From NCBI GenBank assembly GCA_011754535.1, contig JAAQVN010000001.1:62001-126000 (forward strand): DNA of 64,000 bases, in the 5' to 3' direction. This stretch comes from Enterobacter asburiae (lineage in GTDB: Bacteria; Pseudomonadota; Gammaproteobacteria; Enterobacterales; Enterobacteriaceae). Numbering within the stretch: position 1 is the first letter of the stretch; each line of letters opens with the position of its first letter. Both the position numbers and the translations under genes were made by a program. Under the pieces are notes generated by a model. That model was not told the origin of the DNA, ran no database searches, and worked only from the letters and a program-made list of their open reading frames with translations. Below, one piece after another: positions 54,015-61,558 of this stretch.

Positions 54015-54951
54015 ATACCTTCATCCTTTCTGGTTTGTTCTTGAGGAAAAAAACCTTAAACATTGATGAGATGTTGTCAATATCAAAATCATATTTAAAA
54101 TAATATTCTTTATACAGAGAATAATAAACTCCATTTGTGCATGATATTATTCTAATAGCCATTAGAATACCAAGATGCTTTAGAAGGTTTTTTTTGTAAT
54201 GACTTTCTGTACCAAAAATTTTGGTGATTATTTCGATAAGTTCATTAAGCTGTAAAGGGCCACATACAAAAATTATATCATGAATAAATCGTACTGAGTC
54301 TTTATTAAAGTTATTGGAAGGATCTAACTCTTCCTTTTTTAAAGTTCTTGAAATTGCTCTCTCATTCTTAGAAAGAATATCATATAGAGCATCGAATATT
54401 TCGCCAATGCCGTCAGAGCGCTCTATACTTTCAATACCTTCTGTCATTTTATAATGTAAGAAATGACCAGATTGTTGTGATTGTTGAGTAATAGCCTTTA
54501 TTGGTCCCATATTTATAAATGATTTCTCATTTATAAATTTTGTATTGTTAACTATTATTAATTTCTTGCGTAATTGCTTGCTGTATGCGAATGCACCAAG
54601 TTCCGTGAAAGATGAATAACTTTCTAAAACAATGATAATATGGTCAGCTAATTTAGATAAGTCAGCTTCGATATCTAATAAATTATCAGATAATGATTCT
54701 TCATCGGTGCTTAATTCTTTGAAAACTAGTTCAGCAAGAAAAAAATGACAGTTATTCAAATACCTTTCAGAAAAATTTATTAATTCCAATCGTCTTGCTG
54801 ATGGTTCTCCATTGTTTTTGTTAGCACCACACAGAAAGACGAATTTTTTTACATTACCAGGACATTTTACTTTGTTCTTTTCAACGAATGATGAAAATAA
54901 CGCGGTTGCTCTGGATACCTCAGTACCATTTTTTTTTAGCTGAGTCAGCAT
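54001..54951 (-). CDS. Type II retron effector (nucleoside deoxyribosyltransferase-like plus DNA-binding domain, St85/Ec86 family)
   Basis: A 316-residue protein (the Ec86 counterpart has 311). The N-terminal half has the nucleoside deoxyribosyltransferase-like signatures of that effector: KKFVFLCGANK, SLSDNLLDIEADLSKLADHIIIVLES, SSFTELGAFAYSKQLRKKL with the catalytic Glu in TELGAF (about residue 117), and KSFINMGPIKAI. The C-terminal half is helical with a winged-helix look (LLKHLGILMAIRIISCTNGVYYSLYKEYY). In the Ec86 system the effector forms filaments with msDNA and RT and is released to arrest the cell on phage infection. AAGGA precedes the ATG. The order ncRNA-effector-RT is that of type II-A retrons. 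Confidence 0.93.
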   Translation of the reverse strand: MLTQLKKNGTEVSRATALFSSFVEKNKVKCPGNVKKFVFLCGANKNNGEPSARRLELINFSERYLNNCHFFLAELVFKELSTDEESLSDNLLDIEADLSKLADHIIIVLESYSSFTELGAFAYSKQLRKKLIIVNNTKFINEKSFINMGPIKAITQQSQQSGHFLHYKMTEGIESIERSDGIGEIFDALYDILSKNERAISRTLKKEELDPSNNFNKDSVRFIHDIIFVCGPLQLNELIEIITKIFGTESHYKKNLLKHLGILMAIRIISCTNGVYYSLYKEYYFKYDFDIDNISSMFKVFFLKNKPERMKVYENI

Positions 54952-54990
54952 CGAGAATATCCTTATGCACCTTGATGGTAGAGGACTAAA

Positions 54991-55147
54991 AGAGCCAAAC
55001 CTACTTGAGCACGTCGATCAGTTCGCTGATCGGTGGCCCCCAGCCGCCGCTCAGCGAACTGAACGACGGGCATAGCTAAAATACTAGGCGAAACCATGAC
55101 TCATGGCCCGATGGGCTATTAACCCATAAAATGCTAGGTTTGGCTCT
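54991..55147 (-). ncRNA. Retron msr-msd RNA
   Basis: Read on the minus strand, a1 (AGAGCCAAACCTA, 55147-55135) and a2 (TAGGTTTGGCTCT, 55003-54991) are perfectly complementary over 13 bp. Directly after a1 comes the AGC that carries the priming guanosine in retrons (G at 55134). Two short msr hairpins follow (ATGGG/CCCAT and CCATGA/TCATGG). The msd is a long hairpin: arms 55012-55029 and 55051-55068 pair at 17 of 18 positions. The RNA ends 40 bases before the effector start codon. Confidence 0.92.
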
Positions 55148-55244
55148 GTTACGCTCTCATAAACCTCAAGAGGATTCAAGAGGAAAGCTATTGATGTGAA
55201 TTAATTTTCTTTTATCCAAGTGCTGAGAAAAAAGTTTTTTTGCA

Positions 55245-55515
55245 TTTAACTGTTAACACTGTTCACCTCGGTTATTTCTCATTTTATATCATTAAGTTAA
55301 GTGATGATGAGTTGGTGAAGGGTGAACAGTCGACTCTTCACCTTTTTTCGCTTTACTCGTTCCGGGGGCGCCCGGTCAGGCAATACTCGGGGGGATAAAA
55401 AGTTTTTTCCGGTTTTACTGTTCACACTGTTCACCTTTGCTTTTTTATCAATAATTTCATACTGATACAGGGTGAATATACGGTGAAGGGTGAACAGTGG
55501 AGTGTTCACCTTATG
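55245..55515. repeat. P4-like crr iterons
   Basis: At least six copies, in both orientations, of a GGTGAACAGT-type iteron (examples at 55258-55266, 55329-55338, 55430-55437, 55489-55498, 55504-55511). In P4 such iterons form crr, bound by alpha protein, several kilobases from ori. This block starts just after the alpha stop. A similar block at 59520-59640 is the matching ori. Confidence 0.85.
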
Positions 55516-55561
55516 ATAAGGTCGGAAAGAAAAAGACCGGCTGTTGCCGATCTGGAGTTGG

Positions 55562-57895
55562 TTAAGTCGCTGCGGGTTCGTCGCATTTGGGCAGCCAGTC
55601 GCCGTAGCTTTCCTCTTTCAGCGACAGGTTGGTCTGTATCCCCTGCTTTGTGTGCCGCTTTTCATAATTCAGGCCGTACTCTTTCAGCATCATGGGCAGC
55701 CCCAGCCCGAACATTTTCAGGCTGAGTACGTTCCTGTATCCGTTAGCCTCCATATAGGCCAGATACGCGTGATAAAGATATTTACGGTAATTACGCGGGA
55801 CAATGCTGGCATTACCCATAAACATTCCGTTGGTCTGCGGCAGCATTTCCAGATAGCCGCAAAAATCAAACGTCGGGTCAGCATCACGCTTGATGCTGAG
55901 CGCCTCGTCGGAGTTCTGCTGCGACTGGAGCAGTGCGCGCGCTGTCATCGGGTCGCTGAACCGCTGCATAAGCTGACGCACAATAACGGCCAGCTCGCGC
56001 GCAATTTTATCTCTGAGCTGCGGGTCGCGTTCCTCCGGGGCAATCTGCTCCGGGAAATGAATAATCACCCGGCGACGTGACACACCGCCGCTGCGGTCGG
56101 TAAAGCGCATCGGATTGTTGTTGACGGCCAGAATGACCGCCGGAATATGTGTTGAATACGGGTTCTGGTATTTCGGGTCAACCGAAACTGCATCACCGCC
56201 GGTGATGGCTTTAAGTCCTGCGCCGTCACCGCTCCATTTTTCCTGGTCAGGCAGACGTATCAGCGAGAAGCCAATCAGGGAGGCACGCTTGCGCGGGTCT
56301 TCCAGTGTGTCGATGTCGGCCGACGTGGCGTTATCCTCTCCGGCGAGCAGGGTCGCAATTTCGGCCAGAATACTTTTGCCGCTCCCGCCGGGACCGGTGA
56401 CTTCGAGAAAGAGCTGCCAGTCATAGCGGTTCGCCAGCACCATAAAAAGCGCAGCGAGTATCACGTCGCGCTTTTGTGGATTTTTACTGGCCGCCCGGTC
56501 AAGCCAGCGCCAGAAATTCGGCGCGTGGGTTTCCAGCGTTTCACCCTCAACAGGCGGGGTAAAATCCACGTCGCACAGCGTGCGCAGCCAGTACGATTTG
56601 CTGTGCGGGCTGAACAGACCGGTTTGTGTATCGAGTACCCCGTTGCGAAAACCAATCAGACGGCGTGCCGGTGTATCCTGCTGCGGAATAATCAGCTTCA
56701 GGGTCTCCACCACCGAGGCAATTTTCCCGGACGAGAATGGGGCGCGTAAGCGCTGGAATAAATCAGCCACATTCCGTGAAAAAGTGGCGGCAGGGATATT
56801 TTTCCAGATGCCGTTTTCATAGCGGGACAGGAGCTGGCCGTTCGCATCCACCGCCAGCGCTTCGCCGTAATGCTCATGCACCCGCAAAGCCTTGTCGCTG
56901 GCGCTCATGGCGGTAAATTCTGCCTCGCTCATGGTATCGAACGGGCTTTGCGCCGGTGGGCGGATGGTGTCATAAATGGCTTTGCGCGTGTCTTCCTCGC
57001 CGTACTGTATAAACGCATCATTCCAGTCACCGAACACCGGCGGCAGGGCGACAATGCCCTCACAGGCGTCTGCGGCCGCAGTGGCTTTACTCTGACCATC
57101 GCCGCTCAGGTCACGGTCGGCGGCGAGGACAATCTGACAGGCCGGGTGTTTCTGACGGACAAGGCTCGCCAGAGAAAGGAGGTTCACGGACGACAGCGCC
57201 ACCATGACGGTTTCTCCGGTCAGGTGATGTACGGTGAGCGCGGTTGCATAGCCCTCCGCAATCCACAGGCGTTTTCCGGTCTGTTTTTTCCCTTCGATGG
57301 TGTGGCACGCTCCTTTTACTGCCCCGCCTTTCAGGGTGCGTTTGAGTCCGTCAGAACTGATAAGCTGAAGGTTAACCAGCACGCCGGTATCGTCATACAG
57401 CGGGACAACCACATCACCGGCGCGGAACGTCACGCCGCCGGTTTTATGTGTGGCCGTCAGCATGACACATTCATGACCGGGGAATCCCTTGCGGGTCAGA
57501 TAGGTGTTGCCGCTGGCCGTGCGGGTTTTCTCCATGAGCCTGACGGCCAGTGTGGCCGCCGCTTTACGGTCAGCTTCGGTTTCAGCTTCTGCGGCCGCAA
57601 TCACTTCGGGGGCAACCGGTGGCAGGTTGCCGGTCACGGCGTTCACCTTTTGGGCTGCCTCTGACGGTTTTACACCGAAAACCTTTTCAACCAGCTTAAG
57701 CCCGTCACCCGCGCCGCACTGGTTACAGAACCATGTGCCGCGCCCCTCTTTATCGTCAAAGCGGAAGCGGTCAGAGCCGCCGCACACCGGACAGGCCTGA
57801 TGGCGGTTTTTAATGACCTTAACACCCAGCGCCGGGAGAATGCGCGGCCAGTGGCCGCACGCCTGTTTTACGGTTTCCGTTACGTTCATTTTCAT
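55562..57895 (-). CDS. P4-type alpha replication protein (primase-helicase)
   Basis: A 777-residue protein, the same length as P4 alpha. It has an N-terminal zinc finger (CPVCGGSDRFRF and WFCNQCG, about 36-62), a Toprim primase core (IVLAADRDLSGDGQSKATAAADA, about 262), and a superfamily 3 helicase (Walker A GPGGSGKSILAEIATLLAG at about 500; AVILAVNNNPMRF). The C-terminal region binds iterons in P4. It is the only replication protein needed by P4 from the satellite side. The iterons flank the gene and the region upstream, and it is the last gene of the leftward early operon. Confidence 0.95.
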   Translation of the reverse strand: MKMNVTETVKQACGHWPRILPALGVKVIKNRHQACPVCGGSDRFRFDDKEGRGTWFCNQCGAGDGLKLVEKVFGVKPSEAAQKVNAVTGNLPPVAPEVIAAAEAETEADRKAAATLAVRLMEKTRTASGNTYLTRKGFPGHECVMLTATHKTGGVTFRAGDVVVPLYDDTGVLVNLQLISSDGLKRTLKGGAVKGACHTIEGKKQTGKRLWIAEGYATALTVHHLTGETVMVALSSVNLLSLASLVRQKHPACQIVLAADRDLSGDGQSKATAAADACEGIVALPPVFGDWNDAFIQYGEEDTRKAIYDTIRPPAQSPFDTMSEAEFTAMSASDKALRVHEHYGEALAVDANGQLLSRYENGIWKNIPAATFSRNVADLFQRLRAPFSSGKIASVVETLKLIIPQQDTPARRLIGFRNGVLDTQTGLFSPHSKSYWLRTLCDVDFTPPVEGETLETHAPNFWRWLDRAASKNPQKRDVILAALFMVLANRYDWQLFLEVTGPGGSGKSILAEIATLLAGEDNATSADIDTLEDPRKRASLIGFSLIRLPDQEKWSGDGAGLKAITGGDAVSVDPKYQNPYSTHIPAVILAVNNNPMRFTDRSGGVSRRRVIIHFPEQIAPEERDPQLRDKIARELAVIVRQLMQRFSDPMTARALLQSQQNSDEALSIKRDADPTFDFCGYLEMLPQTNGMFMGNASIVPRNYRKYLYHAYLAYMEANGYRNVLSLKMFGLGLPMMLKEYGLNYEKRHTKQGIQTNLSLKEESYGDWLPKCDEPAAT

Positions 57896-57909
57896 CGTTA
57901 TTTTCTCCC

Positions 57910-58230
57910 TCAGTGCATAACAGGCGATGTGATATGACGGGCGCAGAGTTCCTCCATCACGGCCAGCCCGAGAAAGGACAGCGACGGGGTGGCCTTGAGC
58001 GGTCCGGCTTCCATTAAATCTTCCAGCAGCGCACAGGCAATCTGGCGGCCTTTTTCCTCACCGTGCTGGCGCAGATAGAAGCCCTCCAGCTCGTCGGCAA
58101 TGGCGCTTTCCAGCGCATCAAGGGTGAGGTGTTCGTAGCGGTGCTGACGCTCGCATACTGTCAGCCATGCACAGGCCACGGCGCGGCGATAGAGCGCGGC
58201 GCGTAATACGGGTGAAAGAGGCTTTTTCAT
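57910..58230 (-). CDS. P4 Orf106-like protein
   Basis: A 106-residue protein with the same length and place as P4 orf106, just before alpha. Sequence [83 protein letters not shown] is acidic and helical. It overlaps the preceding gene by four bases (ATGA) and ends 15 bases before alpha. Function is not established. Confidence 0.82.
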   Translation of the reverse strand: MKKPLSPVLRAALYRRAVACAWLTVCERQHRYEHLTLDALESAIADELEGFYLRQHGEEKGRQIACALLEDLMEAGPLKATPSLSFLGLAVMEELCARHITSPVMH

Positions 58231-58454
58231 ACGTTATCCTCCCCGGTCAGCCAGCGCTTTTTGCAGCGTTCGACCACGCCGTCGAGCTGGGCGGTCATGA
58301 GGTAAATCACGGAGGTGAGCTGCAACTGCTGCGCCGGGTCGCGACAAACGGAGGTTGAGTCCTGCACCTTCATCAGCTCGTCAACAAGCTGGCCGACATT
58401 GCGCATATGCTCAAGGCACTCAATATCATGAGGGGTGATAAGGGTCTGTTTCAT
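58227..58454 (-). CDS. Small P4-like early-operon protein
   Basis: A 75-residue protein overlapping both neighbours by four bases (ATGA at each junction), so the three genes are translationally coupled. Sequence [55 protein letters not shown] is helical with a coiled-coil tendency. It is typical of satellite early operons. No assigned function. Confidence 0.75.
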   Translation of the reverse strand: MKQTLITPHDIECLEHMRNVGQLVDELMKVQDSTSVCRDPAQQLQLTSVIYLMTAQLDGVVERCKKRWLTGEDNV

Positions 58455-58645
58455 GCACGCACCTCCGCAACCGGCAGGCGGCCAGCGAACGACAGAACGT
58501 AGTCGCGAACGAGCGACAGGCGTGCGGCGTGTTCATCACCGGCAACGGTGCGGAGCATACAGACACGGGGTTTACGGTCTGCGCGACGAACGGCGGCAAA
58601 CACAAAGACAAACTGCGGATGTGACGGGGTGAGGATAGTAGCCAT
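58451..58645 (-). CDS. Kil/Icd-like host cell division inhibitor
   Basis: A 64-residue protein from ATG 58645 with GGAGG eight bases before it; a longer frame (to 58999) continues through the immunity-RNA region and is not preferred. The pattern [45 protein letters not shown] is that of the Icd-like family, and its place downstream of the immunity RNA corresponds to P4 kil (65 residues). P4 Kil blocks host division when expressed. It overlaps the next gene by four bases. Confidence 0.78.
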   Translation of the reverse strand: MATILTPSHPQFVFVFAAVRRADRKPRVCMLRTVAGDEHAARLSLVRDYVLSFAGRLPVAEVRA

Positions 58646-58679
58646 AATGGCAGCCTCCATTGAGTAGCGGTTAACGCCA

Positions 58680-58775
58680 CCACCGGAGTTCTCACGCTCG
58701 GGTGGTAGCCCAGACGGGGGTGAGAAACCGGCCTCAATGGGTACCGGCCAGCCCGAAGGCTGCCCCGCCTGAGCC
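58680..58775 (-). ncRNA. Candidate P4-type immunity (CI) RNA region
   Basis: On the minus-strand transcript, GTGAGAA segments occur at the seqA position (58890-58905) and seqC position (58686-58701). The complementary TTCTCAC lies between them (58716-58731, seqB position), flanked by CCGG that can extend the seqB-seqC pairing. This A-B-C order matches the P4 immunity region, where a short CI RNA carrying seqB pairs with seqA and seqC to stop transcription ahead of kil and alpha. The RNA ends are approximate. Confidence 0.5.
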
Positions 58776-58995
58776 ACCATTACGCGAATACAGCAACGGC
58801 TAAAGAACCGATGCGTAAACAACAGGTGCACATAGGCATAGACACAAAAAAAGACGCATGGCGCGTCCGGTGTCGCCACTGAGTAACTCGGGTTCTCACG
58901 CCCGGCTGCCGATTTTGCGACAGCGGGAAAACTATACCTGGAAACGGCGACAGGAAGCAAGCCAGAAAAAGGGGCGGTTTGCTGAACGGTCATCA

Positions 58996-59262
58996 TCATG
59001 CGTCATACCCCCGGTTACGTTCGGCAATGCGATCTGCCATCCATGCCGTGATTTCAGACTGCGCCCATGCCACGTTTTTGCCGCCCAGGCTGATTTGTTT
59101 CGGGAAAGCCTCGCGGCTGATGAGGTCGTAAATGGTTGACCGGGACAGGCCACACAGATGCATCACTTCAGGCAGGCGGATAAAGCGCTCCTGAACGGCA
59201 TCAGAAACAGGCATCAGTGGTGCGGCAGGGGCAGAAGACGGGGAAGAAAAAGCGGTGTGCAT
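58996..59262 (-). CDS. alpA: AlpA/Vis-family regulator
   Basis: An 88-residue protein, the same length as P4 Vis (orf88). AlpA signature: [58 protein letters not shown], a MerR/excisionase-like helix-turn-helix. The N-terminal ~25 residues are Ala/Pro/Ser-rich. In P4, Vis helps excision and represses satellite promoters. It lies at the head of the leftward operon, between the ori region and the immunity RNA. Confidence 0.88.
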   Translation of the reverse strand: MHTAFSSPSSAPAAPLMPVSDAVQERFIRLPEVMHLCGLSRSTIYDLISREAFPKQISLGGKNVAWAQSEITAWMADRIAERNRGYDA

Positions 59263-59519
59263 CGGGCTACCTCATAAAGTCCATACAGTGCCGGTCATGT
59301 CCGTCCGGCATCGGGTAGCTCCTTATTATGTCTATATTTTTTCTCAGGTCATGTGAGATTTTCGGGGAAACAAACATTGACTTTTCGCTCTGGCAAACAA
59401 AGACAAACGCTGGCAAAGATGTGCAAATCACTGCATTACAATGCAGCAATTTATATTGCTTTTAGTTATACATTTTTCATTTTTAATCGAAATATAGTCT
59501 TAGTGGTATAGACAGAGCA

Positions 59520-59640
59520 AAACAGGAGGGTGAACAGTGGTGAACAGACGGTGAACAGTCATACCCTCAACTGTTCACCCTTTATCTTACTGTATTACTT
59601 ATATTTTTATTTAAGGTGAACAGTGGTGAATAGTTATAAG
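59520..59640. repeat. P4-like ori iterons
   Basis: GGTGAACAGT-type iterons occur at 59530-59539, 59540-59549, 59552-59561, in reverse near 59570-59580 and again at 59616-59625 and 59626-59634. About 4.1 kb separates this block from the crr block, as in P4, where alpha protein needs both. It is embedded in AT-rich DNA suited to unwinding. Confidence 0.85.
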
Positions 59641-59708
59641 TAAAAAAACAATCGATGAGTAGGTTTTGCTGAGACCTTTCTCTGGCAAGCCGGGTTTTGA
59701 GTGGTGTT

Positions 59709-59726
59709 TGTGCCAGAACTGCCACA
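59709..59726 (+). promoter_or_regulatory. Ogr/delta activator site of the sid promoter
   Basis: TGT, 12 bases, ACA: the exact P2/P4 late promoter activator pattern. It is centred about 55 bases before the expected transcription start of the sid-delta-psu operon, whose first start codon is at 59799. Confidence 0.82.
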
Positions 59727-59798
59727 ACTGCAATGAATCGAGATGTTGTGTGATGAAGGGCAGAATCATTTCAGGTTGAATAAACGGAGAGCCTGAAC

Positions 59799-60542
59799 AT
59801 GAAACCCGAAACAGTCATTACCGCCCTGCAAAATGTTGCCGCTCAGCAGTATGAAGTGAACAACCAGCACATCACCGACAAGCTGAGCGCATTCACTGCG
59901 GCCAGAGACACCCACGCGGCCAGCATGCAGGTACTGAAAGAGATTGATACGTCCATTGAACGCTGTAAGCAGGAGCGGCAGACCGCCCTCGATAAGAGCG
60001 CAGAGGCTGAGCAGGACTGGCGCAGCCGCTTTCGCACCCTGCGCGGCAGTCTCACCCCTGAAATGAAAGCTGAGCACAGCAGGCGTATCGCCAGTCGCGA
60101 GCTGGCCGACGAGTTCACCGGCCTGATTGCGGAGCTGGAGACAGACCGGACACGCGCCATGCTGAATGCCTGCTCCACCGGCAATAAATACCTTTCAGCG
60201 CATGAAGATGCCTTTACCGCTTACGCCGGTGCGGAATGGGCTCAGGCTGTCAATGCGGTTCCCGTCGCCCTTATCCGCGCTTTCCTGCTGCGCATTCGTG
60301 CCCTCGAAATGAAGGGGGAGAGCGCCCCGCAGTCCGTGGTCATCAGTGAGCTGCGCGATGCGCTGAGCCGTCAGGGCAGCCTGTATCACTTCGATATGAA
60401 GCAGGAGCCGGTGTTGTCCGTGACGGGCATGCACCGGCCGCAGATTACTGACGTTGATACGGAGCTGTTACGCAGCCCGGCGAAGAGAATGATGCTCGCC
60501 AGAAAGCTGGCTGAGAATGGCGAGACAAAAGCAGAGGAGTAA
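59799..60542 (+). CDS. sid: Sid, capsid size determination protein
   Basis: A 247-residue, largely alpha-helical and coiled-coil protein (VNNQHITDKLSAFTAARDTHAASMQVLKEIDTSIERCKQERQTALDKSAEAEQDW) in the position and length range of P4 Sid (about 244). Sid forms an external scaffold that makes helper P2 capsids small enough for satellite DNA. It is the first gene of the late operon, with GGAG before the ATG and a delta site upstream. The helper would be a P2-like phage; none is in the window. Confidence 0.9.
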   Translation: MKPETVITALQNVAAQQYEVNNQHITDKLSAFTAARDTHAASMQVLKEIDTSIERCKQERQTALDKSAEAEQDWRSRFRTLRGSLTPEMKAEHSRRIASRELADEFTGLIAELETDRTRAMLNACSTGNKYLSAHEDAFTAYAGAEWAQAVNAVPVALIRAFLLRIRALEMKGESAPQSVVISELRDALSRQGSLYHFDMKQEPVLSVTGMHRPQITDVDTELLRSPAKRMMLARKLAENGETKAEE

Positions 60543-60544
60543 GC

Positions 60545-60763
60545 ATGTTTCACTGTCCGTTCTGCAAAACCAGCGCGCATTCCCGCACCAGCCGGTATCT
60601 GTCCGATAACGTCAAACAGCGCTATCACCAGTGCATGAACATCGAATGCTCGGCCACGTTCCGCACGCTTGAATCCATCGACGGGATTATTCGTTCACCG
60701 GTGGCAGAGCCGGTCATCCCTGTACCCGCACCGGGGGCCACCGTTAACCGTGCCGGTGCGTAA
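60545..60763 (+). CDS. Ogr/delta-family late transcription activator (single domain)
   Basis: A 72-residue zinc-binding activator: FHCPFCKTSAHSRTSRYLSD, KQRYHQCMNIECSATFRTLESI, with four Cys in the Ogr pattern C-x2-C then C-x4-C. It turns on P2/P4 late promoters through the RNA polymerase alpha subunit. P4 delta is about twice this size, with two Ogr units; this one has a single unit like P2 Ogr. It is two bases after sid and is followed by psu. Confidence 0.9.
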   Translation: MFHCPFCKTSAHSRTSRYLSDNVKQRYHQCMNIECSATFRTLESIDGIIRSPVAEPVIPVPAPGATVNRAGA

Positions 60764-60791
60764 GCACGGCCAGTCATCAGGAGAATCATAC

Positions 60792-61346
60792 GTGACCACA
60801 CTGACGCTACAGAAAGCCTTTGAGGCCTGTCAGGCAAACAAATCCGCCTGGCTGCAACGCAGGGATGAACTGAAGCAGGCCGAACAGGCATACCGCGAAC
60901 AGCTTGCCGGTAACGGCCACAGCCTGCAAACGCTGCGCGAAATTATCGACGTGAAAAAATGGGAAATTAATCAGGCCGCCGGGCGTTATATCCGCTCGCA
61001 TGAGGAGGTGCAGCGAATCAGCATCCGTAACCGTCTGAATGATTTTATGCAGGCACATGGCGCGGAGCTGGCCGCCGCCCTTGCCCCGGAGCTGATGAAT
61101 TATTCCGGGCAGCATTCCGCCATTCAGCGCTGCGCCATGCAGCACTCACTCGACTATCTGCGTGAGGCGCTGCAGGTCTGGCTGGCCGCCGGTGAAAAAA
61201 TTAATTATTCGGCGCAGGATAATGACATTTTAACGGCCATCGGATTCAGACCTGACGCGGCCTCGCGCGATGATAATCGTGAAAAATTCACACCTGCACA
61301 GAGCCTGAATTACACCCGCCGCCGTGCAGAACTGGCCGTGCGGTAG
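60792..61346 (+). CDS. psu: Psu, polarity suppression and capsid decoration protein
   Basis: A 184-residue protein from GTG 60792, chosen because AGGAG is correctly spaced; a longer frame runs back into delta. Psu-type motifs: LQKAFEACQANKSAWLQRRDELKQAEQAYREQL, KKWEINQAAGRYIRSHEEVQRISIRNRLNDFMQ, GEKINYSAQDNDILTAIGFRPDAASRDDNREKFTPAQ, very close to P4 Psu (190 residues). It blocks Rho-dependent termination and stabilises the small capsid. It is the last gene of the late operon. Confidence 0.93.
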   Translation: MTTLTLQKAFEACQANKSAWLQRRDELKQAEQAYREQLAGNGHSLQTLREIIDVKKWEINQAAGRYIRSHEEVQRISIRNRLNDFMQAHGAELAAALAPELMNYSGQHSAIQRCAMQHSLDYLREALQVWLAAGEKINYSAQDNDILTAIGFRPDAASRDDNREKFTPAQSLNYTRRRAELAVR

Positions 61347-61519
61347 TCCGCTTAAAAATCCCAGAACATCCCGCCATTTTTACGTATAAAAGCCATGCAT
61401 GCATAAGGTGCATGGTTTTGCATGCGTTTTACCGACACAGGATCCCCCGCCAGCGCCAGCACTGGCGTGCCCTGAGGCCGGTCATGCACCTGCATTAAAA
61501 GCGCCCCCTTAAGCGGGCA

Positions 61520-61538
61520 GGCGGGGCGGGGAGAGCAT
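61520..61538 (+). other. Candidate cos packaging site
   Basis: This 19-base stretch matches the P2/P4 cohesive end as I recall it (GGCGAGGCGGGGAAAGCAC) at 16 of 19 positions, with substitutions at positions 5, 14 and 19. In P4 the cos site lies just downstream of psu, as here. The comparison sequence is from memory. Confidence 0.6.
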
Positions 61539-61558
61539 TGCGCGCACACGTACACTTG

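Larger units (their letters stand above)
59263..59798. other. Divergent region with ori and late promoter of the satellite
   Basis: A 536-base gap between the leftward early operon and rightward sid. It holds the ori iterons (59520-59640) and the TGT-N12-ACA activator site (59709-59726); I see no gene in it. Confidence 0.75.

Noticed and set aside
58451..58999. A longer 182-codon reading of the Icd-like gene
   Set aside because: It would run through the seqA/seqB/seqC immunity-RNA region; the ATG at 58645 has a well-placed GGAGG and gives the Kil-like length.
61352..61555. A 67-codon minus-strand frame between psu and the HEPN gene
   Set aside because: It overlaps the cos-like site, resembles no family I know and has no convincing ribosome site.
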